64,000 nt of DNA, from contig NZ_FTMK01000006.1 of the NCBI RefSeq assembly GCF_900156255.1, forward strand, positions 1-64,000, in the 5' to 3' direction. This document shows positions 7,473 through 17,470 of this stretch, one piece after another. Position 1 is the stretch's first letter. Every line of letters starts with the position of its first letter. The position numbers and the translations under genes are program-made. The notes under the pieces were generated by a model. That model saw only the letters and a program-made list of their open reading frames with translations, was not told where the DNA came from and ran no database searches. This DNA is from Paracoccus thiocyanatus (lineage in GTDB: Bacteria; Pseudomonadota; Alphaproteobacteria; Rhodobacterales; Rhodobacteraceae).

Positions 7473-8135
7473 TCAAGGGCTAAGACGGCAGACCTGCCAT
7501 AAACTTTGAGCGGAGTTTCGCCGCCCTTCCGACAGGGCGTTGTTTTCGCTTTCAGAGTCAAGCCTTGTCCAGCGAAAGCGGTCATGCAGCCGAAACGCCC
7601 CATCAGCCCAGAACTCGATCTGGACCGGGCGGATTCGATAGCCGCCCCAATGCGCTGGCCGGGCGGGATTCAATCCCAGGTTGATTCCCTGGCGCGCCAC
7701 CTCGGCCATCAGGGCGCCGCGGCTAGCCAGCGGCCGGCTTTGCCGCGAGGCCCAGGCGCCGATCCGCGACTGCAACGCGCGCGAGGCGTAATAGGCGTCC
7801 GCCAGTTCCGGCTCGACCCGGCTGACATGGCCGCGGACGCGAACCTGCCGGCGCAGCGATTTCCAGTGCATGACGAAGGCGGCGGTGCCGGTCGCCTCGA
7901 TCTGACCGGCCTTGGCGCTTTCGTAATTGGTATAGAACACGAAGGCGCCATTCGCCCCCGCCCCCTCGATTTCCTTAAGCAGCACCATGCGCGCGTCGGG
8001 CATGCCGGCGCTGTCCACCGTGGCCAGCGCGATGGCGTTGGCGTCGTTCGGCTCGACCTTTTCGGCCTCGGCCAGCCAGCGCCGGGCGATGGCGAAAGGG
8101 TCGTCGCCGGCAAAGATTCCGCTGCGGTCGCTCAT
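7473..8135 (-). CDS. pdxH: Pyridoxamine 5'-phosphate oxidase
   Basis: FMN-dependent oxidation of pyridoxamine- or pyridoxine-5'-phosphate to pyridoxal-5'-phosphate in the cytoplasm. The fold is recognisable from [17 protein letters not shown] (FMN phosphate site), [15 protein letters not shown], the [13 protein letters not shown] segment and the [17 protein letters not shown] substrate region, followed by RLHDRFRW. The start at 8133-8135 is chosen over 8168 because family members start near this Met. The C-terminus is odd: between RFRWTR and the normal WQVxRLxP ending there are about 20 extra low-GC residues rich in Ser, Asn and Glu. Divergent from fabI. Confidence 0.93.
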   Translation of the reverse strand: MSDRSGIFAGDDPFAIARRWLAEAEKVEPNDANAIALATVDSAGMPDARMVLLKEIEGAGANGAFVFYTNYESAKAGQIEATGTAAFVMHWKSLRRQVRVRGHVSRVEPELADAYYASRALQSRIGAWASRQSRPLASRGALMAEVARQGINLGLNPARPAHWGGYRIRPVQIEFWADGAFRLHDRFRWTRLDSESENNALSEGRRNSAQSLWQVCRLSP

Positions 8136-8155
8136 GGCTGCCTGCTTGCCGACAC

Positions 8156-8184
8156 TTGATGCCTCCATGCACTTGTCCTAATCC
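8156..8184 (+). promoter_or_regulatory. Candidate sigma-70 promoter for fabI
   Basis: TTGATG at 8156-8161 and TAATCC at 8179-8184 are separated by 17 bp. The predicted transcript would start near 8191, leaving a short leader with GAGGGG ahead of the fabI ATG. Consensus match only; it lies in the pdxH/fabI divergent gap. Confidence 0.45.
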
Positions 8185-8218
8185 TGCTGAAAACCGAAGA
8201 AGCGCGAGGGGCAGCATC

Positions 8219-9046
8219 ATGTCAAGTGACGGCGGGAATGGGCTGATGAAGGGTCGCCGCGGCCTTATCATGGGTCTGGCGAACGACAAGTCCATCGCCT
8301 GGGGCATCGCCAGGGCGCTTGCCGAGCAGGGCGCGGAGCTGGCGTTCTCTTATCAGGGCGAGGCGCTGAAGCGCCGGGTCGAGCCGCTGGCCGCGCAGAT
8401 CGGTTCGGACCTGCTGGCCGAATGCGACGTGGCCGACGAGGCGTCGATCGACGGGCTGTTCTCGACCATCGCGGAACGCTGGGACAGCCTGGACTTCATC
8501 GTCCATGCCATCGGCTTTTCCGACAAGGAACAATTGCGCGGCCGCTATGCCGACACCACCCGCGACAATTTCCTGATGACCATGGACATCTCGGTCTATT
8601 CCTTTACCGCCGTGGCGCGCCGCGCTAGCGCGATGATGACGAACGGCGGCGCCATGCTGACCCTGACCTATTACGGGGCGGAACGGGTGATGCCGCATTA
8701 CAACGTCATGGGCGTCGCCAAGGCCGCGTTGGAGGCATCGGTGCGCTATCTGGCCGAGGATTTCGGCAAGGACGGCATCCGCGTCAACGCCATCTCGGCC
8801 GGGCCGATCAAGACGCTGGCGGCCAGCGGCATCGGCGATTTCCGCTATATCCTGAAATGGAACGAGCTGAACTCGCCCCTGCGCCGCAACGTCACCATCG
8901 ACGATGTGGGCAAGTCGGCGGTCTATCTGCTGTCCGACCTGGGCTCGGGCGTAAGCGGCGAAACCCACCATGTCGACGCCGGCTATCACATCGTCGGCAT
9001 GAAGGCCGTGGACGCCCCCGACATCGCCACGACGAAAAAGGACTGA
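8219..9046 (+). CDS. fabI: Enoyl-[acyl-carrier-protein] reductase (NADH)
   Basis: Last reductive step of each fatty-acid elongation cycle. The 275-residue protein is a divergent SDR: nucleotide-binding segment [13 protein letters not shown] near the N-terminus, [11 protein letters not shown], and the FabI catalytic arrangement Y-x6-Y-x6-K seen around [17 protein letters not shown]. The C-terminal [20 protein letters not shown] also matches. Start ATG 8219 has GAGGGG; an internal ATG at 8246 would give the shorter family-typical N-terminus. It is followed closely by a LysE exporter (9 bp) and gpt (8 bp), suggesting cotranscription. Confidence 0.95.
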   Translation: MSSDGGNGLMKGRRGLIMGLANDKSIAWGIARALAEQGAELAFSYQGEALKRRVEPLAAQIGSDLLAECDVADEASIDGLFSTIAERWDSLDFIVHAIGFSDKEQLRGRYADTTRDNFLMTMDISVYSFTAVARRASAMMTNGGAMLTLTYYGAERVMPHYNVMGVAKAALEASVRYLAEDFGKDGIRVNAISAGPIKTLAASGIGDFRYILKWNELNSPLRRNVTIDDVGKSAVYLLSDLGSGVSGETHHVDAGYHIVGMKAVDAPDIATTKKD

Positions 9047-9055
9047 TCCGCGTCG

Positions 9056-9658
9056 ATGAGCGCCGAACAGGTCATCGCGCTTGTCTCGGCGCTGTCGCTG
9101 GCGATCCTGACGCCGGGACCGGCGATCATCGCCACGGTCCAGACCGCCTTTCTGCATGGCCGCCGCCGCGCCCTGCCCTATGCCTTGGGGCTGGCCACGG
9201 GCGCGTCGCTGTGGTGCCTGTTCGCGCTGGCCGGGCTGGCGGTGCTGTTCCGGCTGCATCCGGCGCTGTTCGTCGCGCTCAAGATCTTTGGCGGCTTCTA
9301 CCTGCTGTGGTTCGCCTGGACGCTATGGCGCGCCTCGGCCCGGCCCTTGCCGCCGGCGGCCGGCGGCGCCACGAAAGGGTTCTGGGGCGGGATCGCGCTG
9401 AACCTGTCCAATCCCAAGCCGGCGCTATTCTATGCGGCCCTGATCCTGTCGGTCTTTCCCGAACCGATGGGGGTCGGGCGGCAGGCGCTGATCTATGGGC
9501 TTTGCCTGGCGACCGAACTGTTCTGGTATGCGCTGGTCGCGGTTCTGATGTCGACAGCCATCCTGCGCGCGCGCTATTTTGCCGCCAAGACCTGGATCGA
9601 CCGCGCCGCCAGCATCGCCATGGGCCTGCTGGGCGTCCTGTTGATCGCCAACCACTAG
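9056..9658 (+). CDS. LysE/RhtB family amino-acid exporter
   Basis: A 200-residue integral membrane protein with six predicted hydrophobic segments. The N-terminal [20 protein letters not shown] matches the LysE/RhtB signature (TPGP motif), and [11 protein letters not shown] is the second family motif. Members export amino acids or homoserine lactones by proton antiport; the substrate cannot be read from sequence. Start ATG is 9 bp after the fabI stop, with AAGGA inside the fabI end. Confidence 0.92.
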   Translation: MSAEQVIALVSALSLAILTPGPAIIATVQTAFLHGRRRALPYALGLATGASLWCLFALAGLAVLFRLHPALFVALKIFGGFYLLWFAWTLWRASARPLPPAAGGATKGFWGGIALNLSNPKPALFYAALILSVFPEPMGVGRQALIYGLCLATELFWYALVAVLMSTAILRARYFAAKTWIDRAASIAMGLLGVLLIANH

Positions 9659-9666
9659 GAGCCAGC

Positions 9667-10164
9667 ATGAACGACCCCCTGCCCCATGAACGCGGATTCC
9701 ACATCAGTTGGGACCAGTTGCACCGCGATGCCCGCGCCCTGGCCTGGCGGCTGGAACATCGCGAATGGCGCGCCATCCTGGCCATCACCCGCGGCGGGCT
9801 GGTGCCGGCGATGATCGTGGCGCGCGAACTGGACGTGCGGGTCATCGACACGATCTCGGTCAAGTCCTATCGCGGCAAGGGCGGCCAGGAACGCGGCGAG
9901 GTCGCGGTGCTGAAGGCCCCCGACCCGGCGGTGATGCAGGATGGCGACGGCATCCTGGTGGTGGACGACCTGGTCGATTCGGGCCGCACGCTGGAACATG
10001 TGCGCAGCATGTTTCCCAAGGCGCATTTCGCCACCGTCTATGCCAAGCCCAAGGGCCGCCCCATGGTCGAAACCTATGTGACCGAGGTCAGCCAGGACAC
10101 CTGGATCTTCTTTCCCTGGGACATGGCGCTGCAATACGTCCAGCCCTATCGCGGCGAGGATTGA
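9667..10164 (+). CDS. gpt: Xanthine phosphoribosyltransferase
   Basis: Purine salvage: transfers phosphoribose from PRPP to xanthine/guanine. The 165-residue protein has the type I phosphoribosyltransferase PRPP loop [17 protein letters not shown], an N-terminal [20 protein letters not shown] and the C-terminal [11 protein letters not shown], the guanine-pocket signature of Gpt. The ATG at 9667 follows AGGAGCC. A longer overlapping frame from 8857 is antisense noise over fabI and lysE. Gene order fabI-lysE-gpt is tight. Confidence 0.95.
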   Translation: MNDPLPHERGFHISWDQLHRDARALAWRLEHREWRAILAITRGGLVPAMIVARELDVRVIDTISVKSYRGKGGQERGEVAVLKAPDPAVMQDGDGILVVDDLVDSGRTLEHVRSMFPKAHFATVYAKPKGRPMVETYVTEVSQDTWIFFPWDMALQYVQPYRGED

Positions 10165-10274
10165 TCGGCGCGGCGGTTGCGCCAGGCCCGTTTTCGGATT
10201 GCCCAGGCCGGCCGCGTGGCGCATCATCGCCAGGCAGGGGCAAAGGCGCGCCGCCTTTTCCGAGGGAACTTGCG

Positions 10275-10658
10275 ATGCGACTGATGCTGATTGCCGCATT
10301 GATCCTGCCGTTGCCGGCAGAGGCCTTTACCGCACGGAACGGCATGATCGCCACGCAGGTCGGCCCGACCGAGATCGCTGTGGCCCACCGCATGCGCCGG
10401 GACGACACCGACTATTGGTGCGCCGCCGGCGATTTCGCCCAGCGGGCGCTGGACCTGCCGGGCCAGACCCGGATCTGGCGCGCGACGCCCAAACCGCGCC
10501 AGGCCGGGCAAGGCATCGTCTTCACCCTTGATCCTGCGAACAAGGCCGAGGGGGCGGGGGTGTCGGCATTCGGCGCGGGGCAGCGGGACGGGTCGCTGTC
10601 GGTGGGGATGGCGGTGGGAAGCTTTTGCCGCACCTTCATCCCCTATTGGCGGGACTGA
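10275..10658 (+). CDS. Exported hypothetical protein
   Basis: A 127-residue protein with a clear Sec signal peptide (MRLMLIAALILPLPAEAF, cleavage after AEA). The mature part has two cysteines (DYWCAAGDFA and GSFCRTFIP) that could form a disulfide in the periplasm, and no recognised catalytic motif. ATG 10275 is preceded by GAGGGAAC. It stands 110 bp after gpt, so it may have its own promoter, and is convergent with trpE. Confidence 0.75.
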   Translation: MRLMLIAALILPLPAEAFTARNGMIATQVGPTEIAVAHRMRRDDTDYWCAAGDFAQRALDLPGQTRIWRATPKPRQAGQGIVFTLDPANKAEGAGVSAFGAGQRDGSLSVGMAVGSFCRTFIPYWRD

Positions 10659-10671
10659 ACGGGTTTCAACC

Positions 10672-10692
10672 CCGGCGCGGCCCGCGCGCCGG
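10672..10692. terminator. GC-rich hairpin between convergent genes
   Basis: Perfect 8-bp stem CCGGCGCG / CGCGCCGG with a 5-nt loop, in the 36-bp gap between the exported protein (ends 10658) and trpE (stop at 10695). There is no T-run on either strand, so it is at best a weak or Rho-assisted terminator or an mRNA 3'-end stabiliser. Confidence 0.35.
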
Positions 10693-10694
10693 TG

Positions 10695-12197
10695 CTATCC
10701 GTTCCCGCGCACGAATCGCGCCGCTTCCTCGGCCGCGCGGCGCAGGGCGCGGCTTTTGTTCACCGTCTCGGTAAACTCGGCCTCGGGGTCGCTGTCATAG
10801 ACCACGCCGCCGCCGGCCTGGATGTAAAGCTGCCCGTCCTTGACGACGCCGGTGCGCAGCGCGATGCACATGTCCATCTCGCCATTGGCGGCAAAGTAAC
10901 CGACGCCGCCGGCATAAACGCCGCGCTTTTCCGGCTCCAGCTCGTCGATGATCTCCATCGCCCGGACCTTGGGCGCGCCTGAAACGGTGCCCGCCGGCAT
11001 CCCCGCCAGCAGCGCCGACAGCGCATCCTCGCCCTCGTTTAGCTCGCCCACCACGTTCGAGACGATATGCATCACATGGCTGTAGCGTTCGATGGTGAAT
11101 TGCTCGGTCGGCTGGACGGTGCCCGTCTTTGCAACCCGGCCCACATCATTGCGACCCAGATCCAGAAGCATCAGGTGTTCGGCCAGTTCCTTTTGATCGG
11201 CCAGCAGGTCGGCCTCCAGCGCGCGATCCTCGTCGGGGGTGGCGCCGCGCGGGCGGGTGCCGGCGATGGGGCGGACCGTGACCTGCCCCTCGCGCAGCCG
11301 CACCAGGATCTCGGGCGAGGCGCCGACGATCTGGAAGCCGCCGAAATTCAGGAAGAACATGAAGGGCGACGGGTTGGTGCGCCGCAGCGCCCGGTAAAGC
11401 GCAAAGGGCGGCAGCGGGAAATCCATCGCCCAGCGTTGCGAGGGCACCACCTGGAAGATGTCGCCGGCGCGGATATAATCCTTGGCCTTTTCCACCGCCG
11501 CCAGATAGGCGGGCTTGCTGAAATTGCTGCGCAATTCGCCGATCTTCAGGTCATGGCCCAGGGCGCGCGGCTCGCTCGGCTGGCGGTCCAGGGCGCGCAG
11601 CGCCTCCATCACCCGCTCGGCGGCCTGGGCATAGGCGGCGCGGGCCGGCGTGTCTGCGTCGTGCCAGGCGGGCGCGCAAAGCGCCACCTCGCCCTTGACC
11701 CCGTCCAGAACGGCAACGACCGAGGGGCGCATCATCATCGCATCCGGCAGGCCAAGGGGGTCCGGGTTCACGTCGGGCAGCCGCTCGACCAGCCGGATCA
11801 TGTCGTAGCCCAGATAGCCGAAAAGCCCCGCCGCGCCGGCGGGAACCCCTTCGGGCATCTCCATCCGGCTTTCCGCGATCAGGGCGCGCAGGCTGTCCAG
11901 CGCCGGGCGGTCGTCAGCCGCGAACTCGTCCGAATAGCGGGCATTGCGGTTGATGCGCGCCTGGCCGTCGCGGCATTCCCAGATCAGGTCGGGCTTCATG
12001 CCGACAAAGGAATAGCGGCCACGAACCTCGCCGCCGGTGACGCTTTCCAGCATGAAGGAATTGGGCGCGGCCTCGGCCAGTTTCAGCATCAGGCTGACCG
12101 GCGTATCCAGGTCGGCCGCCAGCCGGATGGTCAGAAGCTGGTTGCGGCCCTGGGCCCAGCCACGCTCGAATGCGGCGAAATCCGGGCTGATCTCCAT
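10695..12197 (-). CDS. trpE: Anthranilate synthase component I
   Basis: Converts chorismate to anthranilate with ammonia delivered by TrpG. The 500-residue protein has the N-terminal feedback domain, including the tryptophan-site segment [15 protein letters not shown], and the C-terminal chorismate-binding domain with [37 protein letters not shown] and [16 protein letters not shown]. It is cotranscribed with ppiD: the ppiD stop and trpE start share one base (TAATG). Unlike many bacteria the partner trpG is divergent, about 3 kb away, with trpD and trpC. Convergent neighbour at the 3' end. Confidence 0.96.
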   Translation of the reverse strand: MEISPDFAAFERGWAQGRNQLLTIRLAADLDTPVSLMLKLAEAAPNSFMLESVTGGEVRGRYSFVGMKPDLIWECRDGQARINRNARYSDEFAADDRPALDSLRALIAESRMEMPEGVPAGAAGLFGYLGYDMIRLVERLPDVNPDPLGLPDAMMMRPSVVAVLDGVKGEVALCAPAWHDADTPARAAYAQAAERVMEALRALDRQPSEPRALGHDLKIGELRSNFSKPAYLAAVEKAKDYIRAGDIFQVVPSQRWAMDFPLPPFALYRALRRTNPSPFMFFLNFGGFQIVGASPEILVRLREGQVTVRPIAGTRPRGATPDEDRALEADLLADQKELAEHLMLLDLGRNDVGRVAKTGTVQPTEQFTIERYSHVMHIVSNVVGELNEGEDALSALLAGMPAGTVSGAPKVRAMEIIDELEPEKRGVYAGGVGYFAANGEMDMCIALRTGVVKDGQLYIQAGGGVVYDSDPEAEFTETVNKSRALRRAAEEAARFVRGNG

Positions 12198-14143
12198 TAC
12201 TGGACCTGTGCGCCGGCCGCGTCCACGGCGGTCTGGTTCAGCGTCACCCCGGCCTGGACCTGAAGCGCGCGGGTGAAATAGTCGAAGACGTCCTGGCGCA
12301 GCGAATCCGCCAGCCGGGCCGAGATACCCTCGCCGATTTGCCGCGCCTCGTCGCCATCGGTCCGGGCCGGGTGGATCTTGTCCAGCGTCACCAGGAAGAC
12401 CCGGTCTTCGGCATCGACCACCTCGGTCGCGCCCTCCTCGTCGATCTCGAAGGCTTGCGTCACCACATCTTGCGGCACGCCGGCGATGAAGCCGCCGCGG
12501 GCCAGCGCGGTCGCCGGCCGGCCAAGATCGGGGGCCGGCTTCGCCTGCGCAAGCGTGGGCGCATCGGCTCCCATCGCTTCCGCGCCAAGCGCCTGGGCGA
12601 CCGGGGCGGTCGCCGCCGCGGGGGCCGATTCGATGCCCGGATCGGCGGCCGCCTCGGCCTGGACGCGCTGCTCGTCGGCCAGCGCCAGCAATTGGCGATG
12701 CAGCTCGTTGCGGGTCCAGTCCTCGGCCACCTGGTCGCGCACCTCGTCAAAGGGGATCAGCGTCGGCGGCACGATCTCGTCCAGCCGCAGGGCAAAGACG
12801 GCGCCGTCCTCGGCCTCGAAAAGTTCGGGAAAGTCCTTTTCGGTCAGCTCTGCCGCGCGCTCGCGGAACTCGGGATAGGCGTCGATGCCGTTCGGATCGG
12901 CCTCTGCCCCCTGGTCCCAGTCGATCCGGTCCAGCTTCATCGGCGTGTCCTGCGCGATGTCTTCCAGCGTGGCGCCGCCGGCCAGCAGGTCGGCAAATTC
13001 GCCCGCGCGCTCTTCGATCTGGCGGCGGGCGCGGTCGATCGCGGCCTCGACGCGCAGGTCGTCGCGCGCCTGTTCAAACGGGATGTCCAGCGGCTCCAGG
13101 ATCGCGTTCATGGAAAACAGCGCCGGTCCCAGGTCCGAGCCGGCGGGGCCTGCCACGCCGGGACCGTCCAGCGCAAAGACCGCCTCGCCGGCTGCGCCCA
13201 GGTCGTCCCTGGCGACCTCGCCCAGGTCGATATCGGCCAGGCTCAGCCCGCGCTCGGCGGCAAGCTGCTCGAACGTGACCTCGCCGCTGTCGATGCGGGC
13301 CTTGGCTTCCTCGGCGGCGGCCATGGTCGGGAACACCAGGCGTTCGACCATGCGGCGCTCGGGCTGCTGGAATTCGTCGATCCGGTCCTGGTAAAGGTCG
13401 CGCAGCCCCTGTTCGTCGACCTCTACCTGGTCCTCCAGCATTTCGGGGGTCAGCCAGACATAGGTGATCTTGCGGATCTCGGGCGCGGTGAAGCGGTCGG
13501 CATTGGCCTGGTGCCAGGCTTGCAACGCCGGCTCGTCAGGCTGGGCCACCGGCGTCGGCAGATCCTGGGCGGTCAGTTCGCGCCAATGGATGTCGCGGGT
13601 TTCCAGCAGCCAGCCCTGGGTCTGCGCCACCACGGGCTCGGGCGCGCTGACCCCGGCCAGCGTGGCGTCTTGCAGGATCAGCCGGGCCATGTCCATGCGC
13701 AGGTCGTGTTCGAACTCGGCCTCGCGCAGCCCCTCGCGGCGCAAGGTATCGGCATAGATCGCCCGGTCGAACTGGCCGCTCAGCCCCTGAAAGGCACTGA
13801 TGCCGGTGATCTGCTCGGCCACCGCGCGGTCGCCGACCGAGACGCCCAGCCGGTTCGCCTCGGCCTCCAGCGCGGCGGCGGTGTAAAGCCGCGCCAGCGC
13901 CGCCTGGTCGATGCCGATCGCCTTGGCCTCGGCCGCGCTGATCTGGCGGCCGGCGCGGGCGGAAAAATCCTGCATCTCGGCGCGCAGGGTGCGGGCATAA
14001 TCCTGGGCCGAGATCTCGACATCGCCGACCGCCCCGATATCGGCGCTGCCGCCCGAGAAGTTGGTGACGCCGAAGCCGCCCAGTCCCAGAACCAGCATGC
14101 CCATCAGCAACCAGACGATGGTCGATTTGCCCTTGCCCCGCAT
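12197..14143 (-). CDS. ppiD: Membrane-anchored periplasmic peptidyl-prolyl isomerase, PpiD/SurA type
   Basis: A folding factor for exported proteins, anchored in the inner membrane. The 648-residue protein starts with a short cytoplasmic basic tail, one membrane segment ([16 protein letters not shown]), then a SurA-like N-terminal domain ([18 protein letters not shown]...), a parvulin-type middle part and a second parvulin-like region near the C-terminus, separated by an Ala/Pro/Glu-rich linker. ATG 14143 is preferred over a GTG at 14161 because the membrane anchor begins directly after it. Stop overlaps the trpE start, an arrangement I associate with Rhodobacterales. Confidence 0.9.
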   Translation of the reverse strand: MRGKGKSTIVWLLMGMLVLGLGGFGVTNFSGGSADIGAVGDVEISAQDYARTLRAEMQDFSARAGRQISAAEAKAIGIDQAALARLYTAAALEAEANRLGVSVGDRAVAEQITGISAFQGLSGQFDRAIYADTLRREGLREAEFEHDLRMDMARLILQDATLAGVSAPEPVVAQTQGWLLETRDIHWRELTAQDLPTPVAQPDEPALQAWHQANADRFTAPEIRKITYVWLTPEMLEDQVEVDEQGLRDLYQDRIDEFQQPERRMVERLVFPTMAAAEEAKARIDSGEVTFEQLAAERGLSLADIDLGEVARDDLGAAGEAVFALDGPGVAGPAGSDLGPALFSMNAILEPLDIPFEQARDDLRVEAAIDRARRQIEERAGEFADLLAGGATLEDIAQDTPMKLDRIDWDQGAEADPNGIDAYPEFRERAAELTEKDFPELFEAEDGAVFALRLDEIVPPTLIPFDEVRDQVAEDWTRNELHRQLLALADEQRVQAEAAADPGIESAPAAATAPVAQALGAEAMGADAPTLAQAKPAPDLGRPATALARGGFIAGVPQDVVTQAFEIDEEGATEVVDAEDRVFLVTLDKIHPARTDGDEARQIGEGISARLADSLRQDVFDYFTRALQVQAGVTLNQTAVDAAGAQVQ

Positions 14144-14296
14144 CTTGTCGCCGTGCCCCACCGTTGTTCTTGCCAGTCAGCGCAAGTCTTTAGGGCGCGA
14201 AAGGCCCGGCGGCAAGTGCCGCAAAGCCCCGCAACCGCCGCCGGCGGTTCACAATCGGATCGGGACAGGCCGCGATGCGATGCGCCAAAGGCCACC

Positions 14297-15037
14297 CTAG
14301 TCGGTCAGGCGAAGCGCGCCGAAATCGGGCGGCATGGAAAGGTCGGGTCCCTGTCCCGGCCGGCCCTGGCCCGAGGCACCGGCCTGCGCCGCATCCTGCG
14401 GCTGGGACAAGGGCGGTTCGGTGGCGGTCGCGTCGCCGCCTGGGGCCGCCGCGGCCCCGGCCGCCAGCGTCGCGTCCGGCACCGCCGCATCGGCCAAAGG
14501 CGCGGCGGGTGCCTGTGCCGCCGGTGGGGATGGGGCAGTTTCGTGCCCGGCGGGCGACGGCTGCGCCATGGCGGGCGCGGCGGCCGCCCGTGCCGGCGCA
14601 GGATCCAGCCCCGGCACCTCTACCTTGCCGGGCGGCGGCACCGGGATCGGTGCTTCCGAAGCCGGGTCGGGCAGGTCCAGAGGATCGGCCTCGGGGCCCG
14701 TCATCTCGGGTGCGGCCGGCGCGCTGGCCGGGATATCGGGACGCAGGGCGGCGCGCTCGGCCGGCAGGGGCGCAGCCTCGCCCGTTGTCGTTGCCGGCGG
14801 CGCCGGGGATGGGGGCGGGGTGCGGGCCGCCAGGGGTGCGGGCGGCTGCGGCTGCATGTCGCTGGCGCGCGAAAAGCCGGAACCGGCGGGGACGGCCAGC
14901 GTCTCGGCCGCGGGCGTATGGCCGGCGTCCGGCGCCTGGGGGCGCGGCGGTTGCGGCAGCGCCAGCGACAGCCCGACCAGCGCCGCGCCGCAAGCCAGCG
15001 CGCCGTGAATCAGACCTGTCGCAAACCCTTTCGCCAT
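14297..15037 (-). CDS. Pro/Ala-rich single-pass membrane protein; resembles the N-terminus of divergent polysaccharide deacetylases
   Basis: A 246-residue protein: short N-terminus [12 protein letters not shown], one hydrophobic segment ([15 protein letters not shown]), then about 210 residues of low-complexity Pro, Ala, Glu and Gly. ATG at 15035-15037 is preceded by GGGCGTGGGC; the longer frame to 15232 overlaps trpG and is rejected. The anchor plus [11 protein letters not shown] recalls the N-terminal part of rhodobacteral DUF610/YibQ-type divergent polysaccharide deacetylases, but the deacetylase domain is absent and I find no continuation in any frame before 14161. It may be a truncated gene or a stand-alone tether. 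It lies upstream of ppiD on the same strand. Confidence 0.6.
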   Translation of the reverse strand: MAKGFATGLIHGALACGAALVGLSLALPQPPRPQAPDAGHTPAAETLAVPAGSGFSRASDMQPQPPAPLAARTPPPSPAPPATTTGEAAPLPAERAALRPDIPASAPAAPEMTGPEADPLDLPDPASEAPIPVPPPGKVEVPGLDPAPARAAAAPAMAQPSPAGHETAPSPPAAQAPAAPLADAAVPDATLAAGAAAAPGGDATATEPPLSQPQDAAQAGASGQGRPGQGPDLSMPPDFGALRLTD

Positions 15038-15181
15038 GCCCACGCCCAGCCTTTGCCCGTCTCGCCGATTGCCGCCCCCGCCACGGTTTTTCTTGCCCGC
15101 GGTCTTGACCCGCAGCGGGGCTTTAGCCCATCTATAGCCGCAGATTTTCCGGGGTTCACCCCCCAATGCAAGGCACCCGCC

Positions 15182-15772
15182 ATGATCCTGCTCATCGACA
15201 ATTACGACAGCTTCACCTGGAACCTGGTGCATTACATGGGCGAGGCCGGGGCCGAGGTCGTCGTGCGCCGCAACGACGCGCTAAGCGTCGACGAGGCGCT
15301 GGGGATGGGCGCGCAGGGCATCGTGATTTCGCCCGGCCCCTGCGATCCGGCCCATGCCGGGATCATCGTGCCGCTGATCCGGGCGGCGGCGGACAAGGGC
15401 GTGCCGCTGCTGGGCGTCTGCCTGGGCCACCAGGCCATCGGCGAGGCGTTCGGGGGCAAGGTGGTGCGCGCCGGCCGCATCGTGCATGGCAAGGCCGACG
15501 CGATCAGCCATGACGGCACCGGGGTGTTCACGGGCCTGCCCTCGCCGCTGACCGCGACACGCTATCATTCGCTGGCGGTGGAACCGGAAAGCCTGCCCGA
15601 CTGCCTGCGCGTCACCGCCACCGCGGCGGACGGCACGATCATGGGGCTGATGCACCGCACCCTGTCGGTCGAGGGGGTGCAGTTCCATCCCGAAAGCATC
15701 GCCTCGGAATACGGCCACGACATGATCCGCAACTTCCTGCGCCGCTGCTCGAACCTGGACCGCGCCGCATGA
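15182..15772 (+). CDS. trpG: Anthranilate synthase component II (glutamine amidotransferase)
   Basis: Supplies ammonia from glutamine to TrpE. The 196-residue class I amidotransferase has the N-terminal [14 protein letters not shown], the oxyanion segment ISPGPCDP, nucleophile Cys80 in GVCLGHQ, and the catalytic His/Glu pair in VQFHPES. ATG 15182 is the family start; the very long frame to the left is antisense noise. TTGACC at 15105-15110 with TATAGC-like sequence at 15131-15138 lies upstream, but the spacing (20-22 bp) is too long for me to call a promoter. First gene of trpG-trpD-ung-trpC-moaC-moeA. Confidence 0.96.
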   Translation: MILLIDNYDSFTWNLVHYMGEAGAEVVVRRNDALSVDEALGMGAQGIVISPGPCDPAHAGIIVPLIRAAADKGVPLLGVCLGHQAIGEAFGGKVVRAGRIVHGKADAISHDGTGVFTGLPSPLTATRYHSLAVEPESLPDCLRVTATAADGTIMGLMHRTLSVEGVQFHPESIASEYGHDMIRNFLRRCSNLDRAA

Positions 15773-16803
15773 GCGCGCCGACCGACATCCGCCCGCTGAT
15801 CGGCCTGGCCGCCAGCCGCCCGCTGACCGGGACCGAGGCCGAGGCGGCATTCGGCGCGCTGTTCGAGGGCGCGGCCACCCCCGCCCAGATCGGCGGCCTG
15901 CTGATGGCCATGCGCGTGCGCGGCGAAACGGTCGAGGAAATGGCCGCCGCCACCCGCGCCATGCGCGCGCGGATGAACCGCATCAAGGCGCCCCAGGGCG
16001 CCATGGACATCGTCGGCACTGGCGGCGACGGCAAGGGCACGCTGAACATCTCGACCGCCACGGCCTTTGTCGTGGCGGGCGCGGGCGTGCCGGTCGCCAA
16101 GCACGGCAACCGCAACCTGTCGTCGAAATCCGGCTCGGCCGATGCGATGACCCATCTTGGCCTGAACGTCATGGCCACGCCGGAACTGGCCCAGGCGGCG
16201 CTGGCCGCGACCGGCATCTGCTTCATGATGGCGCCGGTGCATCACCCCGCCATGCGCCATGTCGGCCCGGCGCGCGCGGAACTGGGCACGCGGACGATCT
16301 TCAACCTGCTGGGGCCGATGACCAATCCCGGCCTGGTCAAGCGGCAGCTGACCGGCACCTTCGACCGGGTCTGGAACCGGCCGATGGCCGAGACGCTGCG
16401 GGAACTGGGCAGCGAGGCCGCCTGGCTGGTGCATGGCGGCGACGGCACCGACGAAATTTCCATCGCCGAGCCGACCTGGGTGGCCGAACTGAAAGACGGC
16501 GAAATCACCGAATTCCAGATCTCGCCCGAGGATGCCGGCCTGCCCGTCCACCCGTTCGACGCCATCCTGGGCGGCGACCCGGCGCAGAACGCCGCGGCGC
16601 TGCGGGGGCTGCTGGACGGCGCGCCGGGCGCCTATCGCGACGCCGTGCTGCTGAACGCCGCCGCCGCGCTGCTGATCGCGGGCCGGGCCGCCTCGCTGCG
16701 CGAAGGGGCCGAGATCGCCCGCGATTCCATCGACAGCGGCAAGGCAGGCGCCAAGCTTGCGGCGCTTGCCGCCCGCGTCGGCGCACCCGAGCCCGATGCC
16801 TGA
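15769..16803 (+). CDS. trpD: Anthranilate phosphoribosyltransferase
   Basis: Second step of tryptophan synthesis: anthranilate + PRPP to phosphoribosylanthranilate. The 344-residue protein shows the PRPP-binding glycine loop [32 protein letters not shown], the anthranilate-site [13 protein letters not shown] and the C-terminal helical end. It overlaps trpG by 4 bp (ATGA) and its last 8 bp overlap the start of ung, so the three genes are translationally coupled. Confidence 0.97.
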   Translation: MSAPTDIRPLIGLAASRPLTGTEAEAAFGALFEGAATPAQIGGLLMAMRVRGETVEEMAAATRAMRARMNRIKAPQGAMDIVGTGGDGKGTLNISTATAFVVAGAGVPVAKHGNRNLSSKSGSADAMTHLGLNVMATPELAQAALAATGICFMMAPVHHPAMRHVGPARAELGTRTIFNLLGPMTNPGLVKRQLTGTFDRVWNRPMAETLRELGSEAAWLVHGGDGTDEISIAEPTWVAELKDGEITEFQISPEDAGLPVHPFDAILGGDPAQNAAALRGLLDGAPGAYRDAVLLNAAAALLIAGRAASLREGAEIARDSIDSGKAGAKLAALAARVGAPEPDA

Positions 16804-17461
16804 TCCGCGCATCCCGGACCGCTGGGCCGGCCTGCCGTTTTTCAGCGAGGATTGGCCCGCCATCGCCGCCCGGCTCAGCGGATGCGACTGGCTGCCCGGC
16901 CCCGGCCGCGTCTTCGCCGCGCTGGAACTGACCGCTCCGCAGCAGGTGCGCGCGGTCATCCTGGGACAGGACCCCTATCCCACGCCGGGCCATGCCGATG
17001 GGCTGGCCTTTTCGGTGACGCCGGAAACCGCGCTGCCGCGTTCGCTGCGCAACATCCATGCCGAGATGCGCGACGACATCGGCGCCGCGCCAGCCAATGG
17101 CGACCTGGGCCATTGGGCGCGGCAAGGCGTGCTGCTGTTGAACTCGTCGCTTTCCGTCCCGCCCGGCCAGGCCGGCGCCCATGCGAAATGGGGCTGGGAC
17201 AAATTGGCGCGCCAAGCCGTCATCCTGGCGCAGGCCGAACGGCCGCTGGCCTTTATCCTTTGGGGCGCACAGGCGCAAAAGGCCATGGCCGGGCTGCCGC
17301 GCCCCCAGGACCTACTGATCGAAAGCGCCCATCCCTCGCCCTTGTCGGCGCGGCGCGGCTTTTTCGGCTCGCGTCCCTTCAGCCGGATGAACGCGTGGCT
17401 GACGGCGCGGGGCGAGCCGCCGATCGACTGGGCCCTTTCCGAAACGACCGTCGCGGGGTAA
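16796..17461 (+). CDS. ung: Uracil-DNA glycosylase, family 1
   Basis: Removes uracil from DNA after cytosine deamination. The 221-residue protein carries the family 1 water-activating motif [18 protein letters not shown], the LLLNSSLSV segment, LILWG-like [10 protein letters not shown] and the [21 protein letters not shown] leucine loop with catalytic His. ATG 16796 lies inside the trpD end (8-bp overlap) and is the family-length start; a frame from 16757 is longer. The stop is 9 bp before trpC. A DNA-repair gene inside a tryptophan operon is not the usual arrangement. Confidence 0.95.
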   Translation: MPDPRIPDRWAGLPFFSEDWPAIAARLSGCDWLPGPGRVFAALELTAPQQVRAVILGQDPYPTPGHADGLAFSVTPETALPRSLRNIHAEMRDDIGAAPANGDLGHWARQGVLLLNSSLSVPPGQAGAHAKWGWDKLARQAVILAQAERPLAFILWGAQAQKAMAGLPRPQDLLIESAHPSPLSARRGFFGSRPFSRMNAWLTARGEPPIDWALSETTVAG

Positions 17462-17470
17462 AGCTGCGTC

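Noticed and set aside
15105..15138. Promoter for trpG from TTGACC and TATAGC
   Set aside because: Spacing of 20-22 bp is outside the normal range; it may still be functional but I do not call it.
12338..15772. A 1144-codon plus-strand open frame covering ppiD and trpE antisense
   Set aside because: High third-position GC in the minus-strand genes keeps the opposite frame open. The composition is Arg/Gly/His-rich without domains. Only the last 196 codons (trpG) are real.
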